Of a DNA stretch of 35,225 bases, positions 23,338 through 32,502 are shown in pieces. The notes under the pieces were generated by a model that was not told the DNA's origin, did no database searches, and saw only the letters and a list, made by a program, of their open reading frames with translations. The position numbers and the translations under genes are program-made. Origin of the DNA: Parvicella sp041583015 (GTDB taxonomy: Bacteria > Bacteroidota > Bacteroidia > Flavobacteriales_D > Parvicellaceae); contig JBFHGR010000023.1 in NCBI GenBank assembly GCA_041583015.1, forward strand, positions 1 through 35,225. The letters run 5' to 3'. Position 1 is the first letter of the stretch, and the number at the start of each line of letters is the position of its first letter.

Positions 23338-25539
23338 TTAGTTTGCAACTTCGCTCATAAATTTTAATCGAACAAGCCTTAATTCAGTTTCTGTATAGTC
23401 TCCATCAAATTCATCCATTGCAACATCTATAGAGTCAGATTCAGCTTCTTCCATAAAGTAGTCGTAAACTTCTTCAATGGCATCCTCATCAAGGACGTCA
23501 TTAATGTAATAATCAATATTTAATTTTGTTCCTGAAGAGACAATACCTTCTAGTTCAGTAATTAGTTCGTCAAATTCTTTTTGTTGACTTTTGGCAATGA
23601 CATCTAGTGGCAGTTTTTTATCAATATTCATAATAATATTGACTTTAGAACCACTTTTGTTAACAATTGATTTTACTACAAAATCTTGTGGTCTGTCAAT
23701 GTCATTTTCTTTGACATAATTAGCTATTAAGTCTACGAATGGTTTTCCATATCTATTTGCTTTACCTGCGCCAACGCCAGCAATGTTTTGCATTTCCTCC
23801 AATGTAATTGGATATTGAATAGTCATATCCTCTAAAGAAGGATCTTGAAACACAACAAAAGGTGGTACATTTTTATCTACAGCAATTTTCTTACGTAAAT
23901 CTTTTAGCATTTTGAATAATACTGCATCTGCGGACTGACCATTACTTGCACCAGGTTTAATGATAGTGTCTAATCCATCGGCATCACTAAAGTCATTTTG
24001 TTTAATAATCATGAATGAATGTGGTGATTCTATGAATTTTTTGCCTTTATCTAATAGATAAAGTGTTCCGTAACTTTCTATTTCTTTGCCAATAAATCCT
24101 TCAACGATACTTTGTCTTACAACACCGCTCCAGTATCCATCTTCCTTGTCTTTGCCAATTCCAAAATATGGAGAGACATCGTGTTTGTATGTTTTTATTT
24201 CTGGTGTTAATTTGCCAGAAAGTAAATCGACAAAATACTTCATTTTGTGTTTGCCTTCTAACGCGTCTATTGTTTTAAGCAAATTGACAACATCTTCTTT
24301 TCCTTCTACTTTTTCCTTAGGGAAACGTGAATTATCACACATGTCGGCTCCATCTCCATTTACCTCATCAAATTCTTCACCGAAATAGTGGAGAAGAAAT
24401 TTTCGTCTATTCATACTGGTTTCGGCATAAGAAACCACTTCCTGAAGTAACTGAAATCCAATTTCTTGCTCAGCTACTGGTTTGCCATGTAAAAATTTCT
24501 CTAATTTTTCAATGTCTTTATATGAGTAGTAAGCTACACAAACGCCTTCTCCTCCATCTCTTCCTGCTCTTCCTGTTTCTTGATAATAACTCTCTAGTGA
24601 TTTTGGAATGTCATGGTGAATTACAAATCTAACGTCAGGTTTGTCTATTCCCATACCAAATGCAATGGTTGCTACAATAACATCTGCATCTTCCATCAAG
24701 AACATGTCTTGATGTTTGGCTCTTGTGTTGGCGTCTAATCCTGCATGGTAGGGAAGAGCTTTAATGCCGTTTACGGTTAAAACTTCCGCTATTTCTTCAA
24801 CTTTTTTCCTGCTTAAACAGTATATAATTCCAGATTTACCTGGTCTTTCTTTAATAAATTGTATAATATGTTTTTGGACATCTTTTTTAGGTCTTACTTC
24901 ATAGAAAAGGTTTTCTCTATTAAATGATGCTTTAAACAATTTTGCGTCAAGCATACCTAAGTTCTTTTGAATATCTAATTGAACTTTTTCGGTTGCAGTT
25001 GCGGTCAATGCTATAATGGGAACTTTATCAATACTCTCAATCATTGGTCGCAACTTTCTGTATTCAGGTCTGAAGTCGTGCCCCCATTCACTGATACAGT
25101 GAGCTTCGTCAATAGCAAAAAATGATAGTTTTAAACTCTTGAGAAAATCTATTGTTTCTTGTTTTGTCAAGGACTCAGGGGCAACATATAACAATTTTGT
25201 TTTTCCTGAAATAGTATCGGCCTTTACTTTTGCTGTTTCCGTTTTGTTTAGTGATGAATTTAAAAAATGAGCGATACTATCATCGGAACTCACTTGTCTT
25301 ATAGCATCAACTTGATTTTTCATTAATGCAATTAACGGAGAAACAACAATAGCGGTTCCATCAAGCATTAAGGCAGGTAATTGATAGCATAGTGACTTAC
25401 CACCACCTGTAGGCATTATAACGAATGTATGATTACCGTCAAGAAGATTTTTAATTACAGCTTCTTGTTCGCCTTTAAATGTATCGAATCCAAAAAAAGT
25501 TCTTAAAGCTTCTTTAGGAGAGATTGTTGTAGTTTGCAT
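23338..25539 (-). CDS. recQ: ATP-dependent DNA helicase RecQ
   Basis: This 733-residue 3'-5' helicase acts in recombination and repair. Walker A is TGGGKS at 44-49, the DEAH box is at 144-147 in FAIDEAHCISEWGHDFRP (with the RecQ aromatic loop), and motif VI is QETGRAGRDG at 320-329. The winged-helix domain follows, then an HRDC domain (about 545-625, PPFVVFQDPSLEDM). A C-terminal extension of ~100 residues ends in an acidic helix. The zinc-binding region (about 372-402) has only one cysteine, so the usual four-cysteine zinc site is gone; I recall the same in flavobacterial RecQ. The start is ATG 25539, with no clear promoter in the 105-base upstream gap. Confidence 0.93.
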   Translation of the reverse strand: MQTTTISPKEALRTFFGFDTFKGEQEAVIKNLLDGNHTFVIMPTGGGKSLCYQLPALMLDGTAIVVSPLIALMKNQVDAIRQVSSDDSIAHFLNSSLNKTETAKVKADTISGKTKLLYVAPESLTKQETIDFLKSLKLSFFAIDEAHCISEWGHDFRPEYRKLRPMIESIDKVPIIALTATATEKVQLDIQKNLGMLDAKLFKASFNRENLFYEVRPKKDVQKHIIQFIKERPGKSGIIYCLSRKKVEEIAEVLTVNGIKALPYHAGLDANTRAKHQDMFLMEDADVIVATIAFGMGIDKPDVRFVIHHDIPKSLESYYQETGRAGRDGGEGVCVAYYSYKDIEKLEKFLHGKPVAEQEIGFQLLQEVVSYAETSMNRRKFLLHYFGEEFDEVNGDGADMCDNSRFPKEKVEGKEDVVNLLKTIDALEGKHKMKYFVDLLSGKLTPEIKTYKHDVSPYFGIGKDKEDGYWSGVVRQSIVEGFIGKEIESYGTLYLLDKGKKFIESPHSFMIIKQNDFSDADGLDTIIKPGASNGQSADAVLFKMLKDLRKKIAVDKNVPPFVVFQDPSLEDMTIQYPITLEEMQNIAGVGAGKANRYGKPFVDLIANYVKENDIDRPQDFVVKSIVNKSGSKVNIIMNIDKKLPLDVIAKSQQKEFDELITELEGIVSSGTKLNIDYYINDVLDEDAIEEVYDYFMEEAESDSIDVAMDEFDGDYTETELRLVRLKFMSEVAN

Positions 25540-25644
25540 TGGATGAATTTTTATTCAATCTAAATTTACAACTTAATAAAAACTTAGCCCTTTGTTTTTG
25601 TCATTTTTTTTCAAAAAAATCTACCAGACGCTATTTTTTTAAGA

Positions 25645-28600
25645 CTACTCAGCAAGTTTATCCACTTTATCGTTGGCAGCTGACATTATTTTATCTGCTT
25701 GCGCTTGCGCTGTTGACTCTATTTTGTCTGCTTTGGCGTTTCCTTCTTCTCTTACTTTATTGGCTTTATCATTTGATGCTTGAAGCGCTTTGTCAGCAGA
25801 AGCATTAGCCTTACTTTCAAGACTTTCTACTTTTTTGTCAGTTTCTTTTTTCGCTTTTTCTGCAGCTATTTCTGCAGCTTTTTTTGCTATCGGATTTTTT
25901 GCTTCATCTACTAGTTTTTGAGCAGCATCATAACCTTCTTTTTTGAGTTGATCTGATTGTTTTTTTGTCTCTTCAATAGTTTTTTGATGTAATGATAGTC
26001 CTTCTTCTTCTATTTTTTTAGCGGCATTTTCCGTTTCATTTCTAACCGCATCGGCTTGTTTTTTTGCTTCGGCAATTAGTTTATCTGCTTCTGCCTGAGC
26101 ATCCTCAAGAATTTTTTTAGCTTGTTCTCCTAATTTGTCTTTTATGATTTCCTTCCCTTGGTCTACTAAATCTTGTTTCATATCATTGCTAGATTCTTTT
26201 AGGTTAGAAATAAGAGAAGGTTTTAATACAGTTCCTCCAATATTGAATTTTACCGGGATATTTTTGGGAATTGCAACTTGAGTTCCAGCTGTTGCATTTA
26301 ATTTATCTAATATCCCAGAGGCAACTTCATTGACATTGCTGCCCAACATTTCAGATGGCACGTCAGCATTCCATACGTAATCTAATTCCTGATTGAAACT
26401 AGTTGTACCAGAGATGTTAGAATTAATTTTACCCATTTTAAAAGGTGTTTCTTTTACCCAAATCTTGCCTTCTTTAAATTCAAAAGAAAGGTCTAAGTTT
26501 TGAATAGTTTGATTTTCTAGTGTTTTAACTTTAATCATTTCTGCTACTTTGGCAAGCATTGGATGACCTTCAATTTTCACTTCATTAGAAGCAAAATCCC
26601 CAAATCCTGTAATACTTTCATAAATCGGACTGTAGTTTTCATCTAGTTCTGCTACGATGGCCATCTTTGTTGAGAATTTCCCTTTGCAATACTTAGCTAT
26701 GCTGGCGTATTTTTGAACTGTATTGAAATAATTAAACGATTCTTGAAAATCAAGATTTTTAATGTCATATTGAAAATCTATTTTGGCTCTTTTAGCATTT
26801 AAAGCTTGATAATCTCCATTCATTAAAATGGAACCATTAAAAATGTCCATGTTTAAATTCTTCATGGAAGCTACTCCATCAAGAATTGCGATTTTTCCTT
26901 CAAGGTTCTGTATGTTCAAACTGTCATATCTCATTTTAGACACTGTTGAAGTCAACATAAAATCAATATTTGTAGGTAATTGAAATACTTCAGCATTTAA
27001 ACTGTCGTTAGTGGTTGTCGTTGTTGAAAGGTCTTCTGGGGCAGTATTAGCTTCTTCTTCATATAATAATTGATCTAGATCTAGATATGTTGAAGATACA
27101 TTTAGATTACCTTTTAAAACATCATCCTTTAAGGCGTAAGCCATGTAATTTGTAAGGATTCCATCTGCGTGTAAGTCACTATTACCTATCTTGGAATCAA
27201 ATGTTGCTAGGTTCAGTTGTTGTGGCGAGAATTCGAATAACATCTGAGAAATAGCGACAGGATAATTTAAACCGGGTGAAGCGTAATTCATACCCTCCAC
27301 TTTTAGGTTCCCGTTGGCATCAAACTTATCATATTCTTCATTCTCAATACTTGATAGTCTTCCTTTTAGATTGATGTCTGAAGTTATAATTCCAGAATAA
27401 TCTTCACCTTCTGCAAGAGGAATTACATTTTTCAATTGACTCAAATCCATAAAGGTCTCTAAGTTAGATTTTATATTAGGGTCAGTCATCGGATTAGTAA
27501 GATACAATGAAGCGTTTAATTTGTTTTCCAAAAACTTCAAAGAAAGGGATTTAAGATTTACAATTAAATTATCTAAATCAGGACCTGCTTCTCTTGCTAT
27601 ATTTAAATCTAGATTTAAGTTCTCTAATTTAGAAGGAAGGTCAGGGTATTGTAACCACGCATTTGATATAACAGTGGTTAAATTAAATCCTGGCATATCT
27701 GTTTCAGAGTATTTGCCATTTAAACTTCCTGATAAATCAATTTGACCATCAGTTTTAATATTATTGAAGTCTTCTGTGAAAGCACCTGGAATGATACTTA
27801 ATAAACTTTTGAAAGTTTGATCAAGGGTGTTGAACGTGAAGTCAAAATCCATAAAATCATCTTTCATCAACATTGAGCCATCAAAATGAAGTTTTAAAGC
27901 ATTAAGTTGTGCGTCATTTTCTTTGAAAGTAATTTTCATTTCATCTTCAGGCATAGCGATTTCTAAATCACATTTTATGTCAGTAGTACTTTTGCTTAAG
28001 TAATTGAATCCATCATAACCAAATGTAAGACCTGTAGATGCTGTAGTGGTTTCCAATGTATAAATGACATCATCTATTACAATATTTCCTTTGTGATTTA
28101 ACTCAGAAAGATTAATAAAAGTGGCGTAAAATTGATCATCATAAGTGATGTCACCATTGATAATCTCGTAATGTTCTAGTGCAAATTTGAACGCAGAAGG
28201 TTCTGTAACTTCTTCTTCTACCGTAGTAGTGTCAGAAATTGCAATGTCGTAGTTGGCTTTACCGTTGGAAAGAACCATAATGTTAAGGATGGGTTCTGTA
28301 AGATAGATTTCGTCTACTTGATATTGGTCTCCCATAATTGCTTGCCAAAAATCAAGTTTAACTGTCGTGTTTTTGATTTGAGCTAAAGTAACGTTATCAA
28401 ATTCATCCTTTCCTTTAATAGAAAGGTCATCTATGGAAAGCGTTAGGTTTGGGAAAGTTGTTATAAATGTCAAATCAGCCTCACCAAAATCTAAGGTAGC
28501 ATTAAGGCTAGCATTGGCCTCATCTTTGATAAGTTGAATAATTTGATCTTTAAAAAGAATCGGAATTAGTATTAAAATAATAATGATTACAATTAGTGAA

Positions 28601-28662
28601 ATCCCAGACCATTTCAATAATTTTTTCCAAAATGGTTTTTTCTTTTTTTCTATGTTCTCCAT
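25645..28662 (-). CDS. AsmA-family envelope protein with long helical C-terminal tail
   Basis: This 1005-residue protein has an N-terminal membrane helix (about residues 18-37, WSGISLIVIIIILILIPI). A long repeating beta-groove region (about 40-820) follows, with DLSIKGKDEFDNVTLAQI and the AsmA-type C-terminal part (SNISGTTSFNQELDYVW, then IPVKFNIGGTVLKPSL). AsmA/TamB relatives bridge inner and outer membranes and move lipids. The last 185 residues (821-1005) are charged, Ala/Lys/Glu-rich helix. It contains strict 11-residue repeats (956-999: ADKALQASNDK, ANKVREEGNAK, ADKIESTAQAQ, ADKIMSAANDK) and looser ones at 859-891. The tail has no cysteine and no membrane segment. Confidence 0.88.
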   Translation of the reverse strand: MENIEKKKKPFWKKLLKWSGISLIVIIIILILIPILFKDQIIQLIKDEANASLNATLDFGEADLTFITTFPNLTLSIDDLSIKGKDEFDNVTLAQIKNTTVKLDFWQAIMGDQYQVDEIYLTEPILNIMVLSNGKANYDIAISDTTTVEEEVTEPSAFKFALEHYEIINGDITYDDQFYATFINLSELNHKGNIVIDDVIYTLETTTASTGLTFGYDGFNYLSKSTTDIKCDLEIAMPEDEMKITFKENDAQLNALKLHFDGSMLMKDDFMDFDFTFNTLDQTFKSLLSIIPGAFTEDFNNIKTDGQIDLSGSLNGKYSETDMPGFNLTTVISNAWLQYPDLPSKLENLNLDLNIAREAGPDLDNLIVNLKSLSLKFLENKLNASLYLTNPMTDPNIKSNLETFMDLSQLKNVIPLAEGEDYSGIITSDINLKGRLSSIENEEYDKFDANGNLKVEGMNYASPGLNYPVAISQMLFEFSPQQLNLATFDSKIGNSDLHADGILTNYMAYALKDDVLKGNLNVSSTYLDLDQLLYEEEANTAPEDLSTTTTTNDSLNAEVFQLPTNIDFMLTSTVSKMRYDSLNIQNLEGKIAILDGVASMKNLNMDIFNGSILMNGDYQALNAKRAKIDFQYDIKNLDFQESFNYFNTVQKYASIAKYCKGKFSTKMAIVAELDENYSPIYESITGFGDFASNEVKIEGHPMLAKVAEMIKVKTLENQTIQNLDLSFEFKEGKIWVKETPFKMGKINSNISGTTSFNQELDYVWNADVPSEMLGSNVNEVASGILDKLNATAGTQVAIPKNIPVKFNIGGTVLKPSLISNLKESSNDMKQDLVDQGKEIIKDKLGEQAKKILEDAQAEADKLIAEAKKQADAVRNETENAAKKIEEEGLSLHQKTIEETKKQSDQLKKEGYDAAQKLVDEAKNPIAKKAAEIAAEKAKKETDKKVESLESKANASADKALQASNDKANKVREEGNAKADKIESTAQAQADKIMSAANDKVDKLAE

Positions 28663-28730
28663 ACTTTTTTGAATTGAAGTATAAAGGTAAAGAAGAATTT
28701 AGAATAGTAGAAAAAAAGAAGTTGTTAAAT

Positions 28731-31280
28731 TTATCTAATTAAATTAACATGTCCCGTAAAGGTTTGGGGTGTACCATCTGTTTCACTTTCAGTATTGATT
28801 TTCCATATATAAGTATCTGATTTAACGGGAAGACTATTATGAGTACCTTTCCATCCAACTAGAGGGCTATTAGATTCAAATATTAATTCTCCCCATCTAT
28901 TAAATATTAAGAATTCAAAATTTGTCTTATTGTAACTATTGACAACGGGATAGAAAATATCATTTACGCCATCATTGTTTGGGGAAAATGTATTTGGAAC
29001 AAAAATAAAAAAATCATCATCTATGACAACAGTTTCACATATTGTATCAATGCATAAGTTTGTGTTGGATGCAACTAAACAAACTTCGTAATTGCCAGGT
29101 TCATGATTCGGAAATAGAATTGTAGTGTTAGTTTCATGAATCGTTACTGTGTCGTCATTGATTACTGTATACCAAAATTCACTATCGGCATTTATAGAAG
29201 TGTTGATAAAGGTGATTTCTGGATTTTGTGTGGAAGTGGGTTGAGGGCCAAATGTAAAAGCTGCTAGAACTGCTCCTGGACTTAAAAGAGATATGTCTTC
29301 CGAATATGTGCATCCATCATCATTACTTATGGTAATGCTATAGTCTCCCGAACATAGTGATAGGAATTCATTGGAAACTTGAAAAGAGTTGCCTCCATCA
29401 ATGCTAAATTTTGTGGCATTTGAATTTTCAATTATCACAGAACCATCACAATCTGAGTAGCATAAAGGTGAATCGGAAATTACATTGTCAATTGTTACCG
29501 CTGCAGGTTCTGTAACTAGGATATTGGAAACATTCAAAACACAACCATTGGCGTCTGTCACAGTAAGATTGTAATTGTTAGAGCAAACCCCTGTTGGATT
29601 GCTTGTTGGCGTTAAACCATTATTCCAGGAATATGAGAAAGGTGCTGTACCTCCATTAATTATTACATCTATTTCACCTGTACATGGAGCATTTATTATA
29701 TTGCAAATGTTATCCTGAACTAAAATATTTTCTTGCATTATACTTGGCTCACCAAGCGTTACTTGAATGTTTTTGCTGCAATTGTTATCATCTTTTACAA
29801 CTATATTATAGAGGTCTGCTGAAAGGTTACTAAAAACTGAAGTAGACACAAAACTAGCACCATTATCTAAGCTGTATTCATAAGGCGATGTACCTCCATT
29901 TGCTGTAATACTAATTTCTCCTGAAGCATCTTGAAAACATTTTAAGTCTGTTGAAAATTCAGTAATTGTTAATTCTGCTGGGTCTGAAATGGTTACAGTT
30001 TCGGTAAGTGTGCAAAGAGGGTCTGCTACTTCAACGGTATACACACCAGCGCATAGTCCATTGATAGATAGTGTGTTTGCGCCAGGGATTGAAGTGCCAC
30101 TAGGGTCGAACCATTGTATTGGCGCTGGCCCTGTAGTTCCAGTAGTATCTAGTGATGCAATTCCAGAGCATTCTCCAAAGCAAGAGTTGTCTGTGTGAGA
30201 AGTAGTTAACACCATGCCGCAACATGGAGGGCCAGGAGCTAAGGTTGTGGATAACTGCGCGGTACATCCATTTGCATCTACAATGTCAATAGTGTAATTC
30301 CCCGAAGCTAAATTATTAAAAACACCATTAGAGTTATTCGCTGAAGATGTTCCGGATAATGTGTACGTAAATGGCGCTACACCGTTAACAGTTGAAAAAG
30401 TAAGAGAACCATTACCATCACCGGTACAGGTTTCGCTAACTGGTGTCACATTAATCGTTATGGCTGGATAAACAGTAACCACAGAAGTTTCAAAAATGCT
30501 ATTTCCTGCTGCTTGAATTATTTCGACATCATAATTTGTTGTTACCGTAGGATTAACATAAGCAGTGTCTCCAGCAGCATTAGTGCCAATAAAGCCAGGT
30601 ATAGAAGTGTCCCAACTGTATGTATTTCCATCAAAAGCTGTAATGATTGCAGTTTCGCCTGCACAAATGGTTGCATCTGTAACACTTCCGCATGTAACAG
30701 AGGCGGAACCAAAAAAGTCAAGAGGTATATTAGTTGATGTTCCTGAATAATTTGAAAAGCAGATGATGTATTGCTCTCCAGCCACCACATTTAACGCATT
30801 CTCAAAGTTGTCTTGGGTACCGGGTGTCGGGATATTTCCGGGATCAGCAATTCCTGTAAAACCGTTACACGTTCCATTCCAATTACAAGCTACTGGAGCT
30901 AGCGTATTGTTTGTGATATCATCACACGTGGTGGTATTTAATGGCCAAAGTGCCCAGTCATAGCAGTCGAAATTGGAAGGAGCGCCATCACCAAGGCTAA
31001 ATTCAAGTGTACCACTACTGGTTACATTTATTTGCAGCCATGTGGAGTTTAGTTCACCAGATTGTAAGCAGCCAGCATTCCCAGGAGAGGAGTTGACATT
31101 TGTTAGTGGATTGGATATGTTATCTGCAGTGGTAAAGTCAATATCATTACCAGATCCAGATGCAGTAACTGTAAAACTCGGATTGGAGCATGCTTCACCG
31201 TATTGGTTGCAGTCACCAAATTGACCGAAAGCAAAATTGGATAGAAAACATAATGTAATTAGGGCTAGATAATGTTTCAT
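28731..31280 (-). CDS. T9SS type B adhesin with SprB-like repeats, 849 aa
   Basis: This 849-residue protein has a signal peptide (MKHYLALITLCFLSNFAFGQ). An N-terminal beta domain (about 25-200, Cys- and Asn-rich) and a short Ig-like part precede several SprB-type repeats (about 285-690), recognisable as GDGNGSLTFSTVNGVAPFTY, DASGEISITANGGTSPYEYS, TGEIDVIINGGTAPFSYSW and DCDGSVIIENS. A PKD-like domain follows, then the C-terminal type B sorting domain (760-849, FVPNTFSPNNDGVNDIF to FTGHVNLIR), typical of the gliding-motility CHU_C family. It is exported by T9SS and stays surface-attached. Its ATG overlaps the stop of the small secreted gene upstream. Confidence 0.9.
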   Translation of the reverse strand: MKHYLALITLCFLSNFAFGQFGDCNQYGEACSNPSFTVTASGSGNDIDFTTADNISNPLTNVNSSPGNAGCLQSGELNSTWLQINVTSSGTLEFSLGDGAPSNFDCYDWALWPLNTTTCDDITNNTLAPVACNWNGTCNGFTGIADPGNIPTPGTQDNFENALNVVAGEQYIICFSNYSGTSTNIPLDFFGSASVTCGSVTDATICAGETAIITAFDGNTYSWDTSIPGFIGTNAAGDTAYVNPTVTTNYDVEIIQAAGNSIFETSVVTVYPAITINVTPVSETCTGDGNGSLTFSTVNGVAPFTYTLSGTSSANNSNGVFNNLASGNYTIDIVDANGCTAQLSTTLAPGPPCCGMVLTTSHTDNSCFGECSGIASLDTTGTTGPAPIQWFDPSGTSIPGANTLSINGLCAGVYTVEVADPLCTLTETVTISDPAELTITEFSTDLKCFQDASGEISITANGGTSPYEYSLDNGASFVSTSVFSNLSADLYNIVVKDDNNCSKNIQVTLGEPSIMQENILVQDNICNIINAPCTGEIDVIINGGTAPFSYSWNNGLTPTSNPTGVCSNNYNLTVTDANGCVLNVSNILVTEPAAVTIDNVISDSPLCYSDCDGSVIIENSNATKFSIDGGNSFQVSNEFLSLCSGDYSITISNDDGCTYSEDISLLSPGAVLAAFTFGPQPTSTQNPEITFINTSINADSEFWYTVINDDTVTIHETNTTILFPNHEPGNYEVCLVASNTNLCIDTICETVVIDDDFFIFVPNTFSPNNDGVNDIFYPVVNSYNKTNFEFLIFNRWGELIFESNSPLVGWKGTHNSLPVKSDTYIWKINTESETDGTPQTFTGHVNLIR

Positions 31281-31633
31281 TCTTTACAGTCTATTTTTTG
31301 ATCAATAATTGGGTCAACATTATAAACACCTTCATTTATACACTTGAATTCCATTTCAAATTGATTCATCCAAGTGATTACTTTGGCTAAAGAGATGTCT
31401 GAGTTTTCATAATAAATTAACAAAAACTTTTTAGATGGAATATCACATCTAGAAACTGAAACACCACTTTGTGATCTTATGAAATTATCAATTTCATGCG
31501 CCTTATCAGGAGAATCTAAATTTGTAAAAACGAATTGAATAAATTTCCTGTCTGGTGGATTCTGAGCACTAATGTTAACTAAACTAGAGGAAGTGAAAAT
31601 TAAAATCACCAAAGAGAATAAATAAATACGCAT
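31277..31633 (-). CDS. Small secreted protein of unknown function, 118 aa
   Basis: I do not recognise this protein. It has a signal peptide (MRIYLFSLVILIFTSSSLVNISAQ). The mature part (about 94 residues) looks like an alpha/beta fold of about one domain: KFIQFVFTNLDSPDKAHEID, then SGVSVSRCDIPSKKFLLIYYE and SLAKVITWMNQFEMEFKCIN. The beta-alpha-beta order resembles a heavy-metal-associated-like fold, but the metal motif CxxC is absent. Three cysteines remain. The stop TGA overlaps the adhesin's ATG, so the two are translationally coupled, which suggests shared surface or export work. Confidence 0.75.
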   Translation of the reverse strand: MRIYLFSLVILIFTSSSLVNISAQNPPDRKFIQFVFTNLDSPDKAHEIDNFIRSQSGVSVSRCDIPSKKFLLIYYENSDISLAKVITWMNQFEMEFKCINEGVYNVDPIIDQKIDCKE

Positions 31634-31659
31634 AATTGACTAGGTTGTATTTTATTAAC

Positions 31660-31685
31660 GTTGCTTAACTTATATGGTTGCTTAA
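31660..31685. repeat. Direct repeat between divergent genes
   Basis: GTTGCTTAA occurs at 31660-31668 and again at 31677-31685, 17 bases apart start to start. A TTAAG-rich inverted patch follows. It sits between the divergent small secreted gene and the MBL-fold gene, so it could be a regulator site; no regulator is known. Confidence 0.35.
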
Positions 31686-31764
31686 GTATTTAAGTTAAAG
31701 TTAATTAAAACATTTCAATAAAAAAATCAAAACTTGATGGATGGTAGTAATCCTAATCAATAGT

Positions 31765-31772
31765 TATCTTTG
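31765..31772 (+). promoter_or_regulatory. -7 box for the MBL-fold gene
   Basis: TATCTTTG is an exact TAnnTTTG match. It ends 4 bases before ATG 31777, so the transcript should be nearly leaderless. The frame is open to an ATG at 31741, but that lies upstream of the box and is disfavoured. Confidence 0.55.
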
Positions 31773-31776
31773 TAAG

Positions 31777-32412
31777 ATGCAAGTGAAAAAATTTACATTT
31801 AATCCTTTTCAGGAAAATACTTATGTTCTTTTTGATGGAAGTAAGGAATGCGTAATAGTGGATGCTGGATGCTATTACCCGCAAGAATTTGAAGAATTAA
31901 AGTTGTTCATTCAAGAGAATGGTTTAAAAGTGGTTAAGTTAATAAGTACACACAGTCATTTGGACCATGTATTTGGAAATAAGGTGGTATTGGATTTTTT
32001 TAAAGTTCCTCTAGGTATTCATCCAGAAGATGAAACAACATTGGATGCTTTAGAGCAAACCGCTTCCATGTACGGTATTCCAAATGTTTTGAAATCTCCT
32101 GAACCTGATTTTTATTTTAATCATGGAGACTTTGTTGAATTTGGTGATACAAAATTGGAAGTTAGATTTGTACCAGGACATGCACCGGGGCACGTGGTTT
32201 TTGTTAATCATGAAGCGGGAGTTGTGATAAACGGAGATTGTTTGTTTCAAGGGTCCATTGGTAGAACAGATTTACCAGGAGGTAATCATGAATTATTATT
32301 GACCAAAATTAAAAAGGAATTATTTACACTTCCTGATCATTTTGTTGTATATTCTGGTCATGGAGGGGAGACAACAATAGGAACGGAAAAATCAACTAAT
32401 CCATTTTTTTAA
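31777..32412 (+). CDS. MBL-fold metallo-hydrolase (glyoxalase II-like)
   Basis: From ATG 31777 this is a 211-residue cytoplasmic metallo-beta-lactamase-fold protein. The two-metal site is complete: H59, H61, D63 and H64 in THSHLDH, H135 and H139 in PGHAPGHV, D154 in INGDCLF, and H195 in YSGHGGET. The early FNPFQENTYVLFD and late QGSIGRTDLPGG fit the small hydroxyacylglutathione-hydrolase-like group. The substrate is unknown. The longer open frame has 12 extra residues upstream of the -7 box. prfB follows with its own -7 box. Confidence 0.88.
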   Translation: MQVKKFTFNPFQENTYVLFDGSKECVIVDAGCYYPQEFEELKLFIQENGLKVVKLISTHSHLDHVFGNKVVLDFFKVPLGIHPEDETTLDALEQTASMYGIPNVLKSPEPDFYFNHGDFVEFGDTKLEVRFVPGHAPGHVVFVNHEAGVVINGDCLFQGSIGRTDLPGGNHELLLTKIKKELFTLPDHFVVYSGHGGETTIGTEKSTNPFF

Positions 32413-32441
32413 ATTGTGTGATGTTAATGCTCTATTATCAT

Positions 32442-32449
32442 TAACTTTG
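32442..32449 (+). promoter_or_regulatory. -7 box for prfB
   Basis: TAACTTTG is an exact TAnnTTTG match. The transcript would begin near 32456 with a leader of about 47 bases, beginning in the hairpin at 32462-32480. No -33 TTG is found at a usual distance. Confidence 0.55.
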
Positions 32450-32461
32450 TAATCTAAAATT

Positions 32462-32480
32462 TAGCACTCTTAAGGTGCTA
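32462..32480 (+). promoter_or_regulatory. Hairpin at the 5' end of the prfB transcript
   Basis: TAGCAC (32462-32467) pairs with GTGCTA (32475-32480) across a 7-base loop. It sits just after the predicted transcription start and 22 bases before the ATG. It may protect the 5' end or be an operator. It lacks a U-tract and is not a terminator. Confidence 0.45.
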
Positions 32481-32502
32481 TTCAACCTAAATTAAAGAAA
32501 TT

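Noticed and set aside
30542..30790. Overlapping frames inside the adhesin gene, on both strands
   Set aside because: They lie within the conserved adhesin frame, lack signals and have no independent support.
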